Assembly (NCBI GenBank): GCA_963971285.1
Contig: OZ020246.1
Coordinates: 20,629,217 to 20,693,216 of the forward strand
Length of the DNA stretch: 64,000 bases
From: Astropecten irregularis
Lineage: Eukaryota > Echinodermata > Asteroidea > Paxillosida > Astropectinidae
Direction of reading: 5' to 3'
The position numbers were made by a program, and so were the translations under genes. Every line of letters begins with the position of its first letter. Position 1 is the stretch's first letter. Shown in pieces: positions 35,192 through 46,656 of the stretch. Under the pieces are notes generated by a model that saw only the letters and a list, made by a program, of their open reading frames with translations, was not told the DNA's origin and did not search any database.

Positions 35192-35575
35192 GCTTTTTCC
35201 ACTGAAGAAACAAAATTTTATTTCATTTGGAAAATGGTGGCAGAAATGCTACTTCGACAAGACTAAACCCGATACGTGTTTGGACACCATCGCACGGCAA
35301 TGGCCTGGCCTGGCCTGGGCTGTTGAACATGACCCATTTCTTAATTTGCCAAATGCTGGCTCTACAAAAGGAGTACTGAAAAACCAGCCAGATGTTGTAT
35401 GTCTGTGTATCTAGTAGAAGGTCTGAGCCTTCCATCACATGAGGCAACTTACAGACTATCATCACGAGGAAGAGACAAGAAAAAAAAACACACCCATACA
35501 CCTTTCACTTCTTAGATCATTTTCTAGGGGAAAATAAGATTGCTGCCATCAAAATGCCCCTTTGTGTTTCTCCCT

Positions 35576-35890
35576 TTAAAGGTAGTATCATACTTTGGTA
35601 AGAAACCAAAACAGAAATGTTCGCAGATTTACGTATAACTTACAGGGTATGAAGATGGTGGTGGTAGAAACATACCGTTAAAATGTTTCTGCCTGAAATG
35701 GTGTATTTATCCAGAAATTAGTAAAACAATGGCCGAAAATCTTTTTTGATCTTTTAAAAGATCAGAAATACAAGAGAAAAGACTTAAGAAATACTGTGGC
35801 TGTTTTTCACTGTTTTCTCAAAAAGTGGGCAACGTATGGGACTGAAATTTTCACAGATGACTGTGACTGTATTTATGATACTACCATTAA
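35576..35890. mobile_element. Family E MITE, copy E3
   Basis: TTTAAAGGTAGTATCATACT is mirrored by ATGATACTACCATTAA. GATCTTTTAAAAGATC is intact at the centre, with GGTAGAAACATACCGTTAAA and GAAATTAGTAAAACAATGG. Confidence 0.85.
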
Positions 35891-36654
35891 GGTTTTAATA
35901 GCATGCAGATGCAGTGCACATGGTTGCCTGCAAAAGTCACTTCATGTATTATTATATAACATTGCGGGATGCACAGATATTGCCCCTTTTAGTGGTCGTT
36001 CGACTCATTCGTTATTCTGAACAAATGTTCAGCAGACCTATACATTGTACACATAACTTGGAAGCCAATGATGATGTTCAGTATTAAAAGTATAGTGTCA
36101 TTTAAAGTGGCGCTCCACTGTACTACTGCAAAGTCTGATTTGTGGGCACTCCCTCCCCCCCCCCAATTTAGATGACAGGTTAACAATGGCGTAGCCTACA
36201 GCATGCGGTTTCAATGAGCATCATTCAGAATGTAAAAACATAAACCGGTGATATCATCATTTACGACATAAGTAGCGTATTGTGGAACATTTTGGCATCA
36301 CAAAGTGGCATATCTTGTCACAGAACTAATGGAAGCTTCGTCACTTTGTGGCGCCCCATCTAACTACGACTTTGTATTGTTACTGACGATAATCACATGA
36401 AAATTGATGGGGAAGTGAGTGAGCATTGTTATTATAAAGAGACAACTAATGTTTGGAGTTTTTACAATTCTCTCGTAAAAAAGAAACACTTTAAATTCCC
36501 TTTCCACTTTATCATATCCCAGACAGTTTCCAACTGGCAGTAGAATCACATGAGAAATATCTCTCATGTACAAAACAAACCTGCCACTTCAGACGCTTTC
36601 ACATGTGTCACATTTTATCTGATTTCTTTCTCAAAAAACAAAAATAAAAGACTT

Positions 36655-36895
36655 CCAGAAAGAAAGATCCTGCTAGGATCGAAACGCGACAGGCACCGGC
36701 GCACCCAGGATTTTGTCTTGGGGGGGCTCAAAGAAAAGTTTTCTCTCACAAAACACCCAACAAACGTTTTGTGACTCTCCCCCCCCCTCTCCCTTTCCCT
36801 CTCCCCCATTTTTATTTCATTTGTTTTTTTTCAGGGGTGAGGGGTGGGGGGCTCAAGCCCCCCCCCCCCCAGGTGTGCCCTCCTAACATTAAGCA
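36655..36895. mobile_element. Family D element, copy D4, interrupted by a G/C-run element
   Basis: AAAGATCCTGCTAGGATCG with AAACGCGACAGGC is separated from GCCCTCCTAACATTAAGCAT by about 180 bp. The inserted block begins ACCGGCGCACCCAGGATTTT and ends in a long C-run plus CCAGGTGT, and looks like another inverted-repeat element. Confidence 0.55.
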
Positions 36896-36899
36896 TAAA

Positions 36900-37700
36900 T
36901 GGCTTCCTTTGGTAGTGGTTTTGGTGTTTGTGTAATACTGAGTAATAAACCAATATTCCAAACCACAAAAGCAGCAGTCTTCTTTGATCTAAAAAGAGAT
37001 ATGGTACTTCAGTACCCCATTAATAAATTATAAATTCTCCCCCAGCCCCGAACCCCTCCCCCCCCCCCCCTCCCCGCCGACGTTGTAATATAAAAACACA
37101 TTCATCATTGCAATCTTTAGACAGCATCAAACTTGGTGCGTCACGTTCTTGTCAGGAAAAAAAAAATACAAATTCAAAATTGTCCTCTTTCAACCCTGGA
37201 CATTAAGAATGTACCATGGAAAATATTTGTTCACTTGTGGTGTTATCCCTTGCTGTGTGCCAAATAAAATCAACAACAAAATCAATTGCTACTCATTGTG
37301 ACAAGATCAAGTAATTCGCTCTGAATCCCAAAATGGGCACTCCAATGAAAATATATGGGGTACTTATTGTTCAGGGTTTAATTTAATAACAAAACAATAT
37401 GTTTACTCGACAGCAAAGCAAAACAAACAAATAAATAAAACAAACAAACACATAGACAGACAAACAAACCATTATTTTTTTTTACAGTTATTGCAGTTTC
37501 ATAATCCAGAAGATATTTCTGCAGACTTCCCAACTTCCAAGGCGAACATGCAGTTGGTGTCGCTGAAGGGCTGGTCTTGATGCTCCTGGATTGTTAAGTT
37601 TCTTTATGAAGCAAAGTGCCTTGACTGGGGTGAGTCTCATCTGTATGTAATAAAAACACAAAAACACAAAAACAGAAATGAAATAGGCTTCATTGATAAA
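36900..37700. other. Intergenic, low-complexity stretches
   Basis: It has C-runs near 37050, AAACA-rich DNA at 37390-37480 and no recognisable gene. Confidence 0.45.
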
Positions 37701-37703
37701 GGC

Positions 37704-37740
37704 CTGTTGAAGGCTAGCAGTTCCACCAGCCGAAACGTCG
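37704..37740 (+). ncRNA. Hammerhead-ribozyme-like core, degenerate
   Basis: CTGTTGA (37704-37710; the consensus is CTGANGA) is followed by a short stem GGCT...AGCC and then GAAAC (37732-37736) and GTCG. This order is the hammerhead core carried by Penelope-like and related retroelements. One core base differs (T for A), so activity is doubtful. No neighbouring reverse transcriptase remains. Confidence 0.35.
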
Positions 37741-38501
37741 CTATATACCAGCAACAGGACATCAAATGACTTTGATAAACTTTTTTTTTTTTTAATATAT
37801 ACAACTGTATAGAGTTTGTGGATTAAAATAAATGATTCCAAATTGGGCCACAGGATGAGGTACTGGGGGGGGGGGGGGGGGAATGGTGTGACAGACTGTC
37901 TGAGCTGAGCCTATTGACAGGCCTGGCTGACTCTCTGCTCATTCTGCACTGCAATCGAGCCGTCTAGGCTCAGCAAGGATTGGGATTGTGTAAGATCAAA
38001 CACCCAAACTATAATGAACCATTTCCACTGGCTCCGGCCATTCCACGACACAATCTGATAAAAACCTTCACTTCCACACAACGTAACGCCTCTGTTTGAA
38101 TAAAAATTTCTCCCCGCTCAACAGAATGACCATGGGGAAGGATGAACAAAGAAAAAGCAACATTTGTACTTTGCGTAAGTTACGCAACATCTCGTGAAAT
38201 CGGCTGCTGTACTAGAGTGCATAAATATTCATGATTATATAAAACAGGTTATATTGTATGCAACTGCTTGGAAGGAAATTCATGCATTATCCATCATTGG
38301 CTAGCACACCTGCCCATCCAAGCTTACAAATTAATTTGGGACAGCTTACCTCCAGAGGTAATTAAACTAATTAATCGTTGACCAATCCATGGACAAAGTA
38401 TTTATGGCAGATAATTTTGGCAATGCTTGAGAAAAAAAACAACCACCACCAGTGAACTCCATTTTTTGGCTCAAGTTCAAATAGAGCACATTTTATATAA
38501 A
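37741..38501. other. Intergenic, no gene recognised
   Basis: It contains a long G-run (about 37865-37881). The relatively unique homeobox-like AT sequence at 38330-38420 (TAATTAAACTAATTAATCG) could be regulatory. No exon is seen. Confidence 0.35.
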
Positions 38502-38621
38502 GGGCCTGTTTGTTTCACGCAAAGGATCCCATATTTAGGGATCCACCTCCTATGCAGGGTATGCTAAAATGGGATCCGGATCCGCAAATTTTGTGATCCT
38601 GTGCATTAATCAAACAGGCCC
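38502..38621. mobile_element. MITE with GGGCCTGTTTGTTT ends, copy 2
   Basis: GGGCCTGTTTGTTTCACGCA is mirrored by TGCATTAATCAAACAGGCCC. The interior AAAATGGGATCCGGATCCGC is inverted relative to the copy at 21318-21423. A further decayed relative may follow at 38713-38825. Confidence 0.75.
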
Positions 38622-38828
38622 ATAGTCTGTCAATTTTTTGGTACTAATTTTATCCTAAAGAATGCCGCTGTCAGAGATCTAGGAAAAGAACTGACATTAT
38701 ATTCAGATCAGTGATCCGGTGTGCAAAAGCTGCTGTGGATTCCATTTTAGCGTATCCTGCCTGTTACGTGGATTTACAAGATCAAATATGACGACCAAGA
38801 TCCGTGGCGAAACCAACAGGCCTACTAA

Positions 38829-39158
38829 AGGATTTTCACACTATCCAAAATCTCGAGGTTGGAACCAAATCAAACCCCCGAGAATCTTTTCAACCCATTA
38901 TTACCCCGAGCCAACCCGGAGAGGCCTAGCCTGATCGAAATCAACTCTGGTAGGAAGCAGGGTTGAAAATCTCAACCCGGTTCCAAAATGCATTTTGCGT
39001 CGTGTGACGCGTGATCTGTGTTGTATGAGCCGGTTCACCATAAACGTAGTGTGAATGTTGCGTCTCTTCGATCCGGTTCAAAAACTTACCGGAATGAACC
39101 GGGGTGGATCCGGGTTGGTTTCAACACGGATTGAAAAGGAGATAGTGTGAAAAGGCCT
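38829..39158. mobile_element. TIR element related to the one at 3337-4660
   Basis: GGATTTTCACACTATCC at the left and GATAGTGTGAAAAGGCCTC at the right form the ends. CAACCCGG and GGTTGAAA motifs cluster inside, analogous to the ACACGTGTTGAA clusters of the larger relative. It is about 330 bp. Confidence 0.55.
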
Positions 39159-39249
39159 CTAGACACAGCAACAGGGGTGATGCTCACCAAATGTGCAATG
39201 GCAATGAGATTAAGACTGAGGTTCCTTTAGAAAGAAGGATTAAGATCAG

Positions 39250-39418
39250 GCTCCAATTTCATGGCTCAGCTTAACGCAAAATTTGCCAGCTACAAATCCT
39301 CGCTTACAGCATTCGCAGTGAATTTCTAAGCAACCTGAGCAGGGATAAATCCTTTAGTTACGCTTACAACGCATGTACCTATCTAAAAATTCCTTGCTAA
39401 TTCATGAAATAGGACTCA
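39250..39418. mobile_element. Decayed family B/F-like MITE
   Basis: CTCCAATTTCATGGCTCAGC at the left and TTGCTAATTCATGAAATAGG at the right are rough inverted repeats resembling the CCAATTTCATAGAGCTGCTT ends of family B. The interior repeats CGCTTAC. Confidence 0.4.
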
Positions 39419-39719
39419 CATAATTTTCTGCTTGCGTAAGTTTCGAGTCAATCCTTACAATAAAGCAGAGCCCTGTATGAGAAGTTTCCTATAGGGATGA
39501 CATGACACTAGACCACCACTCAGGGTATCCAGACAGAAGACTGTGACAGCAATGCCTTTACAAAAGCTTGCAAGATTAGTCCTAATTCTCCTTTCAGACC
39601 TCATCTCCATGAAAACGGAACACTTATGTTTCCAAAATGAAATGCTCTCAGCATGCAAGAATGAGTAGCTTCATGCTTTGTAACTTGGAATGTAAAACAG
39701 AACCTGGGATCTAACATAA

Positions 39720-42245
39720 TAATTAATAATATAATAATTAAGGCATTTATATAGCGTTCTTACACAATGGTATCACAACGCTTTACAATAACTGGAACAC
39801 AATAAAAATTACAGTTACAATACAAAGCTACTCAACAAAAGTCTGGAATAAGTGAGTTTTGAGTGAGGTTTTGAATTGGGTGAGAGTTTCAGCATGACGA
39901 ATTCCATATGGAAGATCATTCCAGAGGTTTGGAGCAGCTGCATAAAAACCTTTGGCAGATGAGGATGATCGGGTTTGTGGTTTTGTTAAGATCCTGGTAT
40001 CTGAACTAGAACGAAGTGGTCGATTAGGCTTATATGGAACGATGAGATCAGTGAGGTAAGATGGAGCACTTTCATTCAAACATTTATAGATAATAGTTAA
40101 CAGTTTGAAATCAATGCGTTGATGAATAGGAAGCCAGTGGAGCTGTTGAAGGAGGGGTGAGACATGATCATACTTTTTTGCCATAAAAATTAATTTAGCT
40201 GCCCTATTTTGGAGACGTTGAAGTCGGCTTTTATCTTTGCTAGATAATCCTATAAGTAGGGAGTTTCCATAATCAATACGGGATGTGACTAGAGCACGAA
40301 CTGCATGGTGACATGTTACTTCATCAATTAAGCTCCTAATACGTGATAAGTTTCTTAGATGAAAATTTACAGTTTTACAAATGGAGGAAACATGATGAGA
40401 CATAGTCATTGTACTATCAAACACTACACCAAGATTTTTTATAGTTTAGGACGGTTTGATTATGGTATTGCCAATTTCAAGAGAGATATCAGGTAACATT
40501 TTAAGAGTTCTTGCCTTTGCTGCGACAAACAATTCCGTTTTGTCATTGTTAAGACAAAGCTTATTCTGGCACATCCACATCTTAATATCAGAGATACAGC
40601 TTGTTAAAATAGAAAGAGCATGGTCTGTATCCCCAGGCTTCCGTGGATCAGCGCAAACATATAACTGGATGTCGTCTGCGTAAAAGTGGAATTTGACACT
40701 GGGATAATGCTTGATAATGTTTTCAAGAGGGTGAATATAATATGAGAACAGCTGAGGTCCAACACAGGAACCTTGAGGTAGACCATAAGTTAGTACTCTG
40801 GAAACAGAGAAGTCGTTGGCAATCTTAACTTTACATGTTCTGTTACAAAGGTAAGTCTTAAACCAGTTAATAATCTTATTCCTGAGTCCGAAAACATTAA
40901 ACAATCTATTCAACAGAATACTATGGTCAATAGTATCAAATGCAGCAGACAGGTCTAGCAACACCACAAAGACGGCCTGTTGATTGTCAATCGCATGCAT
41001 GATATCACTTTTGACTTTCAACAGAGCCGTCTCCGTGCTGTGGCCAGACCTGTAAGCTGATTGATATTTACAGTTCAAGTGATTATTATCAATGTGTTCA
41101 CAGATACGCTTTAAAACAGATTTTTCAATTACTTTAGAAAGAAAAGCAATGTTTGAAACCGGTCTATAGTTTTTTAAAGTATCCTTGTCTGAGGAAGGAT
41201 TTTTCAATAGAGGTGTGATCACTGCATCCTTCAATGTTGCTGGAAATGTTGCTGTAGATAATGATGTGTTTACTATGGATAGTATAACCGGAACAATGGT
41301 ACTGATGTTCTGTTTCAGAAGCCACGTAGGAAGTGGGTCTAATACACAGGATTTATTGTTAGAATTTATGATGATTTTGCGAACTTCCCCGTAATCAACA
41401 AGGTTGAATTCTGTCAATTCATCAGGAACTTCGCGTGGAGCTTGTTGAAGTGGGTTATGAGTTATTGGTGGTAGATCAGTACATGATGTTGCATTAATGT
41501 TCTCCCTGATTTTTAGGATTTTGTCATCAAAGAACTTGCTGAACCTGTCACACAGAGTATTGATGGAATTGGTACATGGAAGAGCAGGGGCATTTCTATT
41601 GAGAAGAGTGTTCACTGTCTTGAAGACAGTTCTGGTGTCAGTTGTGGAGAGTTGCTTTGTGTAATGTTCCGATTTCGCTTGTCTTGTAAGTCTTGTAAAA
41701 CCATGGATTTCGTCTAGATACAAGAGATGGTCTTCGGGGTTTCCCGATTTCCTCCATTTTCGTTCAAGTTTACGTCTTTTACGTCTGGCAAGATGAATGT
41801 CACTGTTGTACCAAACAGGTTGCGATTTGAACCTGTGATTTCGGGTGGTGACCGGACAGTGCTTATCGAGGACAGAAGCTATTGTCTCGTTGTAATAAAC
41901 CACCTGACGCTCGACATCGCTTGTGTAAGGGAAGGATTGAAATGCAATCTCAAGATCCTTGGCAAAGGAGTCATTATCAATGCTGCGATAATTTCTTGAG
42001 TTTGAGGTGATCTTTGTGCGTGCGGGTGTCATGTAGTTGATTGCACAATTAGTGACGAAGTGATCTGAATTCAAAATATTAGAAACTGTGGTGTCTTGAA
42101 CAAGACAGTCTTCGGGGCGGGAGATGATGAGGTCAAGAGTGTGACCTAGTTGATGAGTCGGTTCATGTATATGTTGGTAGAGACGGCAATCACTGATCGA
42201 TGTGAGGAACTTGGACACATCTGACTTTCCTGCGATGTCTACCTG
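39720..42245 (-). mobile_element. L2-like LINE, 5'-truncated
   Basis: On the minus strand the element runs from the end of an APE-type endonuclease, through a complete reverse transcriptase and a C-terminal region, to a 3' tail (39720-39827). The tail contains AAAGCGTTGTGATACC, AACGCTATATAAATGCC and a TAATTATTATATTATT repeat. The GCTATATAAATG tail and the domain order fit the L2/CR1 group. The 5' end is lost inside the endonuclease, near 42245. It is a non-mobile remnant. Confidence 0.85.
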
Positions 42246-42398
42246 AATCCGTGACCTCAATATGCAGTATGGAGCAGGGATTGTCATTACTAAATGGCAA
42301 AGGTGTGTGTGTAATGCAGCAACTTTCTTGAAGGATAGATATACCAGGATGGGGATGGAACCAGGGGCCAATTTCATAGAGCTGCTTAGCACAAACAA
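39828..42398 (-). pseudogene. LINE reverse transcriptase pseudogene with one in-frame stop
   Basis: Two blocks in the same frame, 42398-40446 and 40424-39828, are separated by an in-frame TAA at 40446-40448. The first, 650 codons, shows the endonuclease tail (HTLDLIIS about 86-93, NSDHFV about 110-115). Reverse transcriptase motifs follow: NYRPVSN about 410, LLDLSAAFDTIDH about 480, GLPQGSCVGP about 539, and the catalytic FYADD about 572-576. The second, about 200 codons, is the usual C-terminal region (RLQRLQNRAAKL, LHWLPIHQRI, NLWNDLPYGIR). The apparent N-terminus is false: its first 12 codons are read through the end of an adjacent family B MITE, and about 36 more have no endonuclease match. 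In active relatives this is a single replicase polyprotein that nicks DNA and reverse-transcribes its RNA. Here it is broken. Confidence 0.88.
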
Positions 42399-42736
42399 AA
42401 TTGCTTAGCACAAAAATGGCTTGCCCAATAAAACAAAGCACCACTGAAAATTCCATTTGATATTCATGGTCAGCGAACATTAGCCAAAGAACAATAGCGT
42501 TCTGCACTAATGACGTCACACCATGCATGCACGTGCCCCCTCTCAACACATGTTTGCATGGCCACGTTGCAATGTTTGTCTGAGGTTCAGTGCTATTTTT
42601 AGCGCAAGTGCGCAGTGCTATTGCAAGTGATACACAACACATGGACATTTGGTTGTTAATCCAGTTTATATTACTAAGACAGAAATGTCATGCTTAGCAA
42701 ATATTTGTGCTAAGCAGCTCTATGAAATTGGTCCCA
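42363..42736 (+). mobile_element. MITE family B, copy B3, containing a family A copy
   Basis: GGGGCCAATTTCATAGAGCT and AGCTCTATGAAATTGGTCCC form the ends. The family landmarks GATATTCATGGTCAGCGAAC and CAAGTGATACACAACACA are separated by the nested element at 42493-42622. Removing that stretch restores the layout of B1. Confidence 0.85.
42493..42622. mobile_element. MITE family A, copy A3 (nested in B3)
   Basis: AATAGCGTTCTGCACTAATG plus ACGTCAC at one end and GCGCAAGTGCGCAGTGCTAT at the other match A1 and A2 with several substitutions. It retains TGACGTCA. It interrupts the host at CAAT/TGC, so A3 is younger than B3. Confidence 0.8.
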
Positions 42737-43096
42737 GGGTAGGATTACATTCTAGATTCCTTGGTCCTTGTGCATTGTAATGTAACCATCATTTACAAAT
42801 ATATTCAGCAACAAATTTAATTTGAAAATCACAACCCTACTGCACCCTCCATTCATCTCCCCCAACAAAAGAAATTAAGATATCACAGATTCCAAAACTA
42901 AACGAAACAAAGTCCTTCTTTCATGAAAGAAAACTCGTCACCACCAAAACCAAGTCTGCGTTGCCAGAAATTAAATGCTTGCAAAGTTTCCTCGAAACTA
43001 ATCATGGCCTTGGTTGTATAATCTACACAAACATTCATTGTAAATAATCTTACAAATTGTAAGACCCAATTTGAAAAAAAAAAAAATGGGTTCAAC

Positions 43097-43433
43097 TTAA
43101 AAACTTAGTATCATACTTTGGTAAGAAACTGAAACAGAAATCTTCACAGATTTACTTACAGGGTATGAAGATGGTGGTGGTAGAAACATACCGTTAAAAT
43201 GCTTCTGCCTGAAATGGTGTATTTATCCAGAAATTAGTCAAACAACGACCGAAAATCTTTTTGATCTTTTAAAAGATCAAAAATGAAAGAGAAAAGACTT
43301 AAGAAATGCTGTGGCCGTTTTTCACTGTTTTCTCAAAAAGTGGGCACTGTATGGGACTAAAAGTTTCACAGATGACTTTTACTGTATCTTCCTTGATATT
43401 TTTGCCCATGAATATACCTTTAATAGGTAAGCA
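43097..43433. mobile_element. Family E MITE, copy E4
   Basis: The left end is eroded (TTAGTATCATACTTTGGTAA) and the right end reads ATATACCTTTAA. The core is GATCTTTTAAAAGATC, with GATGGTGGTGGTAGAAACAT. It is close to E3 in sequence. Confidence 0.8.
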
Positions 43434-43728
43434 AATTCTCATAGAGGTATTTGGTCGTTTCATGGTTAAAAAGTTTACTTCAGATCGGAGCCCTACAAAT
43501 ACTGCTACATTGAATATGATGGCTGGTTGTAGGCTGGCATATTTTCTCCATGGACTTCTTGACAAAGAATCAGATTGGCAAGCCACTATGAGAACAGGAA
43601 AACACTTTGATTTCAAAACGTAGCTCTTCTGCACACATTACAAAACCAAACAAGTCTAGTAGTAGTAGCAGGCAGGTCTAGTACCCTACCCACTTTTCAT
43701 TCACTGGTTTTTATAGTAACTACACAAC

Positions 43729-43902
43729 AATAGGGCTCCGCGCTCATGACGTCACATTAAGAAGTTCGGACAAACAAGTCGCACATTGCCCCATAAACTT
43801 ACACATAAACATTGTGATATTTGTCCGAACATCCAGGTAACTATATAGCTGTCGATAACAAAGGGCGTATTCTATAAATAGCTCGAGCGCGGAGCCCTAT
43901 TT
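43729..43902 (+). mobile_element. MITE family G, copy G1
   Basis: AATAGGGCTCCGCGCTCATG with ACGTCAC is mirrored by GAGCGCGGAGCCCTATT. It is about 174 bp. It matches the reverse complement of 62333-62488 over nearly its whole length, so the family is comparatively young. The terminal 28 bp resemble family A. Confidence 0.85.
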
Positions 43903-45796
43903 CAGCACCATACATTTTCTTGTTCGTTTTCTTTTATTCGTGGGAACGAATATTTCCTTTTGTTACTTTCTTGAAAAATTGGCCACCAAGTTTTCCTGTA
44001 GATTTTTGATACCTGAAATTTGAGCCCAGTTGATGGTATGAGGAGATCGATCACGGAACTAACTAGGAGACTGTCACCGAGGGAGTAGAGGGGGAAAAGG
44101 AAAGATGCTATTGAGAGAGTTAGAGCGCATCTCTGTCTAAATCTATCGCGAAGCTAGAGCAGCACTAGCTAAAATATCAAAACCATTAAACACTGCTCCC
44201 TCCAGAGTCCTCCTCGCATCATCATCTGTTTCTTTCCCCTCTCCCCCACGGTCTAAGTATCCAAAGCACATGACATGCTGACAACATGGAGGATAAACCT
44301 TCCCCCTCGCCAAGTATCAATGGTTTTACCACAGCCTGATCCCCGGCCCCCGACCGACGGATCAGGCGGCACTGCCATATCGCTTACCTGAATCAACCAC
44401 ATAGAAATCCCGACCGAGAGCCATGTATCCATCCCCCCTCACCACCAACACCATCACCACCACAAAAAAAAAAGATCTTACACAGACTGGCCTCCCATCC
44501 CCCTCATCTTCTGCTTGGTAAGGATTACACGGAGATGTCAGTGTACTATTACCCGTATCATTGATACATGATTATTTTTCCCTCTATAGGAGTCTTGCCC
44601 ATGGAATTATTACCGTACTAAAGTTATTACTCTGACTTCTAATTATGATGGCGAGGAAAAGAAGAAGAAAAAAAACAAAAAAAACACGAGACATAAAAAA
44701 GAAAAAAAGAAGAAAAAAAAAAGAAGAAATTAAACCTCCCGACAGCGCAGACGAAAGTGCAGCACGCACGCCAGGACAGGTTCAGGGACCGCGAGATTAA
44801 AGACTAATGGTTCTGAGCTCATCGTTGATAAAAAAAAAAAAAAATGATGGCCCAGATAATTTAACCCCGGGAAGTATAAAAAAAAAAAAAAAAAAATTGT
44901 CCCTGCAGGTAAGAGGAGATGGAAGAGCCCGGGCAAAATGAAGAGCTGGTAGTGGAGAAAGACACGGGACGATGGATGATTACACTCCAGCACCCCCATG
45001 GGATAATGTCACAGCGGTTACCTGCATTACAAAACGGATTGGCGCCCAATTTTCATAATCCACACTTCTGTGTTAATTGAAAATGTGCCTCCTTGTCATA
45101 CATGCATACAAAACGAAGAAGACAATTTTTGTTTTCTCTATAAAAGGGCGGTATGGTGATCAAACAATACACATGCACGACAACCATCGCTACAAAGTCC
45201 CTTTTTTTTTTTATAATTCTATTTCTTTTAGACTGCTTTGATGGGATGCTGGCTCACATTAATGGATCTGATGTTTCCAATCAGTTTCATTATGACTGAG
45301 TCGGGCGATGATAAGTTTTGATTGATAATAAGCCGGCTGAATTTATTATGTTTTTTATTTGAGTCTGCTCTGACATCTGCCAAATCTCATTAGACTGTCA
45401 ACAAATGCGAAGCTTACAATGAATCATTAGCAGATTCAATGTGCTTTTTTTTTTTTAATAACACAAATTACAACCTGCCAGTACAAATGAACTAACAAAA
45501 AAATAAAAAAAAAATCTCCTAAACGGTCAAAATCCAGTTTTAGCTACATGAAGGATTTGGGCATGAGACACCGTGCTATCTTTTGTGTGGGTGACGTATT
45601 GCTGCCCCAACTTGTCTTTAGTTCAAAGAATGTATTTCATTTTCAGGGATACTGCACAGTGTTTGGATTCGAGCAGATTCAGGAAAGGTCAGAAGACTGG
45701 ACATGGTAATCCACGCTCATGCATATGCAACAGAGGAGCCTAGCAACACTGGACATACTAAACACTGACTTGAAGTATAGTTCTGCTATTACACAC
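43903..45796. other. Gene-free stretch with unique, possibly regulatory DNA
   Basis: Poly-A and A/G-rich runs occupy 44640-44900. 45225-45430 is unusually unique and rich in homeodomain and GATA-like words (TTGATTGATAATAAGCC, AATGAATCATTAG). No exon was recognised. Confidence 0.35.
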
Positions 45797-46112
45797 GATT
45801 GGTAAAGGTCACAGAACAGCACTCACACTTTGCCTAATCCAGCATGTACATGAAATGATAAACCTGTGAAAATTTGAGCTCAATCAGACATCTGAGTCAC
45901 AAGAAAATAGCAAAAAACACTCAATTGTTCTTATAAAACATAAAGAATGGTTTTGATCTTACACCGAGATCAAAACTGTTTCTGTTCTTTGTGTGACTTA
46001 TTTCAGGATAAAAACACCATTTCAGGTGGAAATATTTTAACAGTATTGTTACTAGCACCATTTCATACCCTGAAAGATATACGTAAATCTGTGAACATTT
46101 CTGTTTAAAGCA
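45797..46112. mobile_element. Family E-b MITE fragment, copy E9
   Basis: GATTGGTAAAGGTCACAGAA, TACATGAAATGATAAACCTG and GAGCTCAATCAGACATCTGA match the right end of E7 in reverse complement. It continues to CACCATTTCAGGTGGAAATA. The outer TTAAAGG ends are lost. Confidence 0.7.
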
Positions 46113-46656
46113 CTTTATAAATTGTTTTGATACAACTCATATTTCAAAGTGTCCTCAATTAACCTCATAAAACAGACCCAAACCAGGTTCAAAAGACCTT
46201 TGCTGGATTTTGAATGCTACAATTACCAGCTGTTAATTTGTGAGACTTCCCTCAAGTCTGATAAGTGAAAATGCTCCAGAGACGAGACGCTAACTGTCCC
46301 TAGTCCTCCAATATCCAACAAGATGATGGTTAATGGCAGCCTTGAGCTGACTAAGGTCCTTAATGGACTTGTAAATCAATGGATAAATTTGTCACAAGGC
46401 TGGACTCAGCCAGACAGGGGTCAAGAGAGGTGTCAACCGCACTAGTCCCAGCAGACATCAAATCTAGAGACAGGAAATCATCATTCATCCAACACTTGCA
46501 TTTAATTGAGATTCTTCATTATGGCCCTCAGTCTTTCCTTATTCAGTGACCAGTCCTGAATGGTCATCCCATGCCCACTGACCAGTCCAGGACTGGTCAT
46601 CTTATGCCCGGTGACCAGACTTGGACTGGTCATCTTTTGCTGACTGACTAGTCTCG

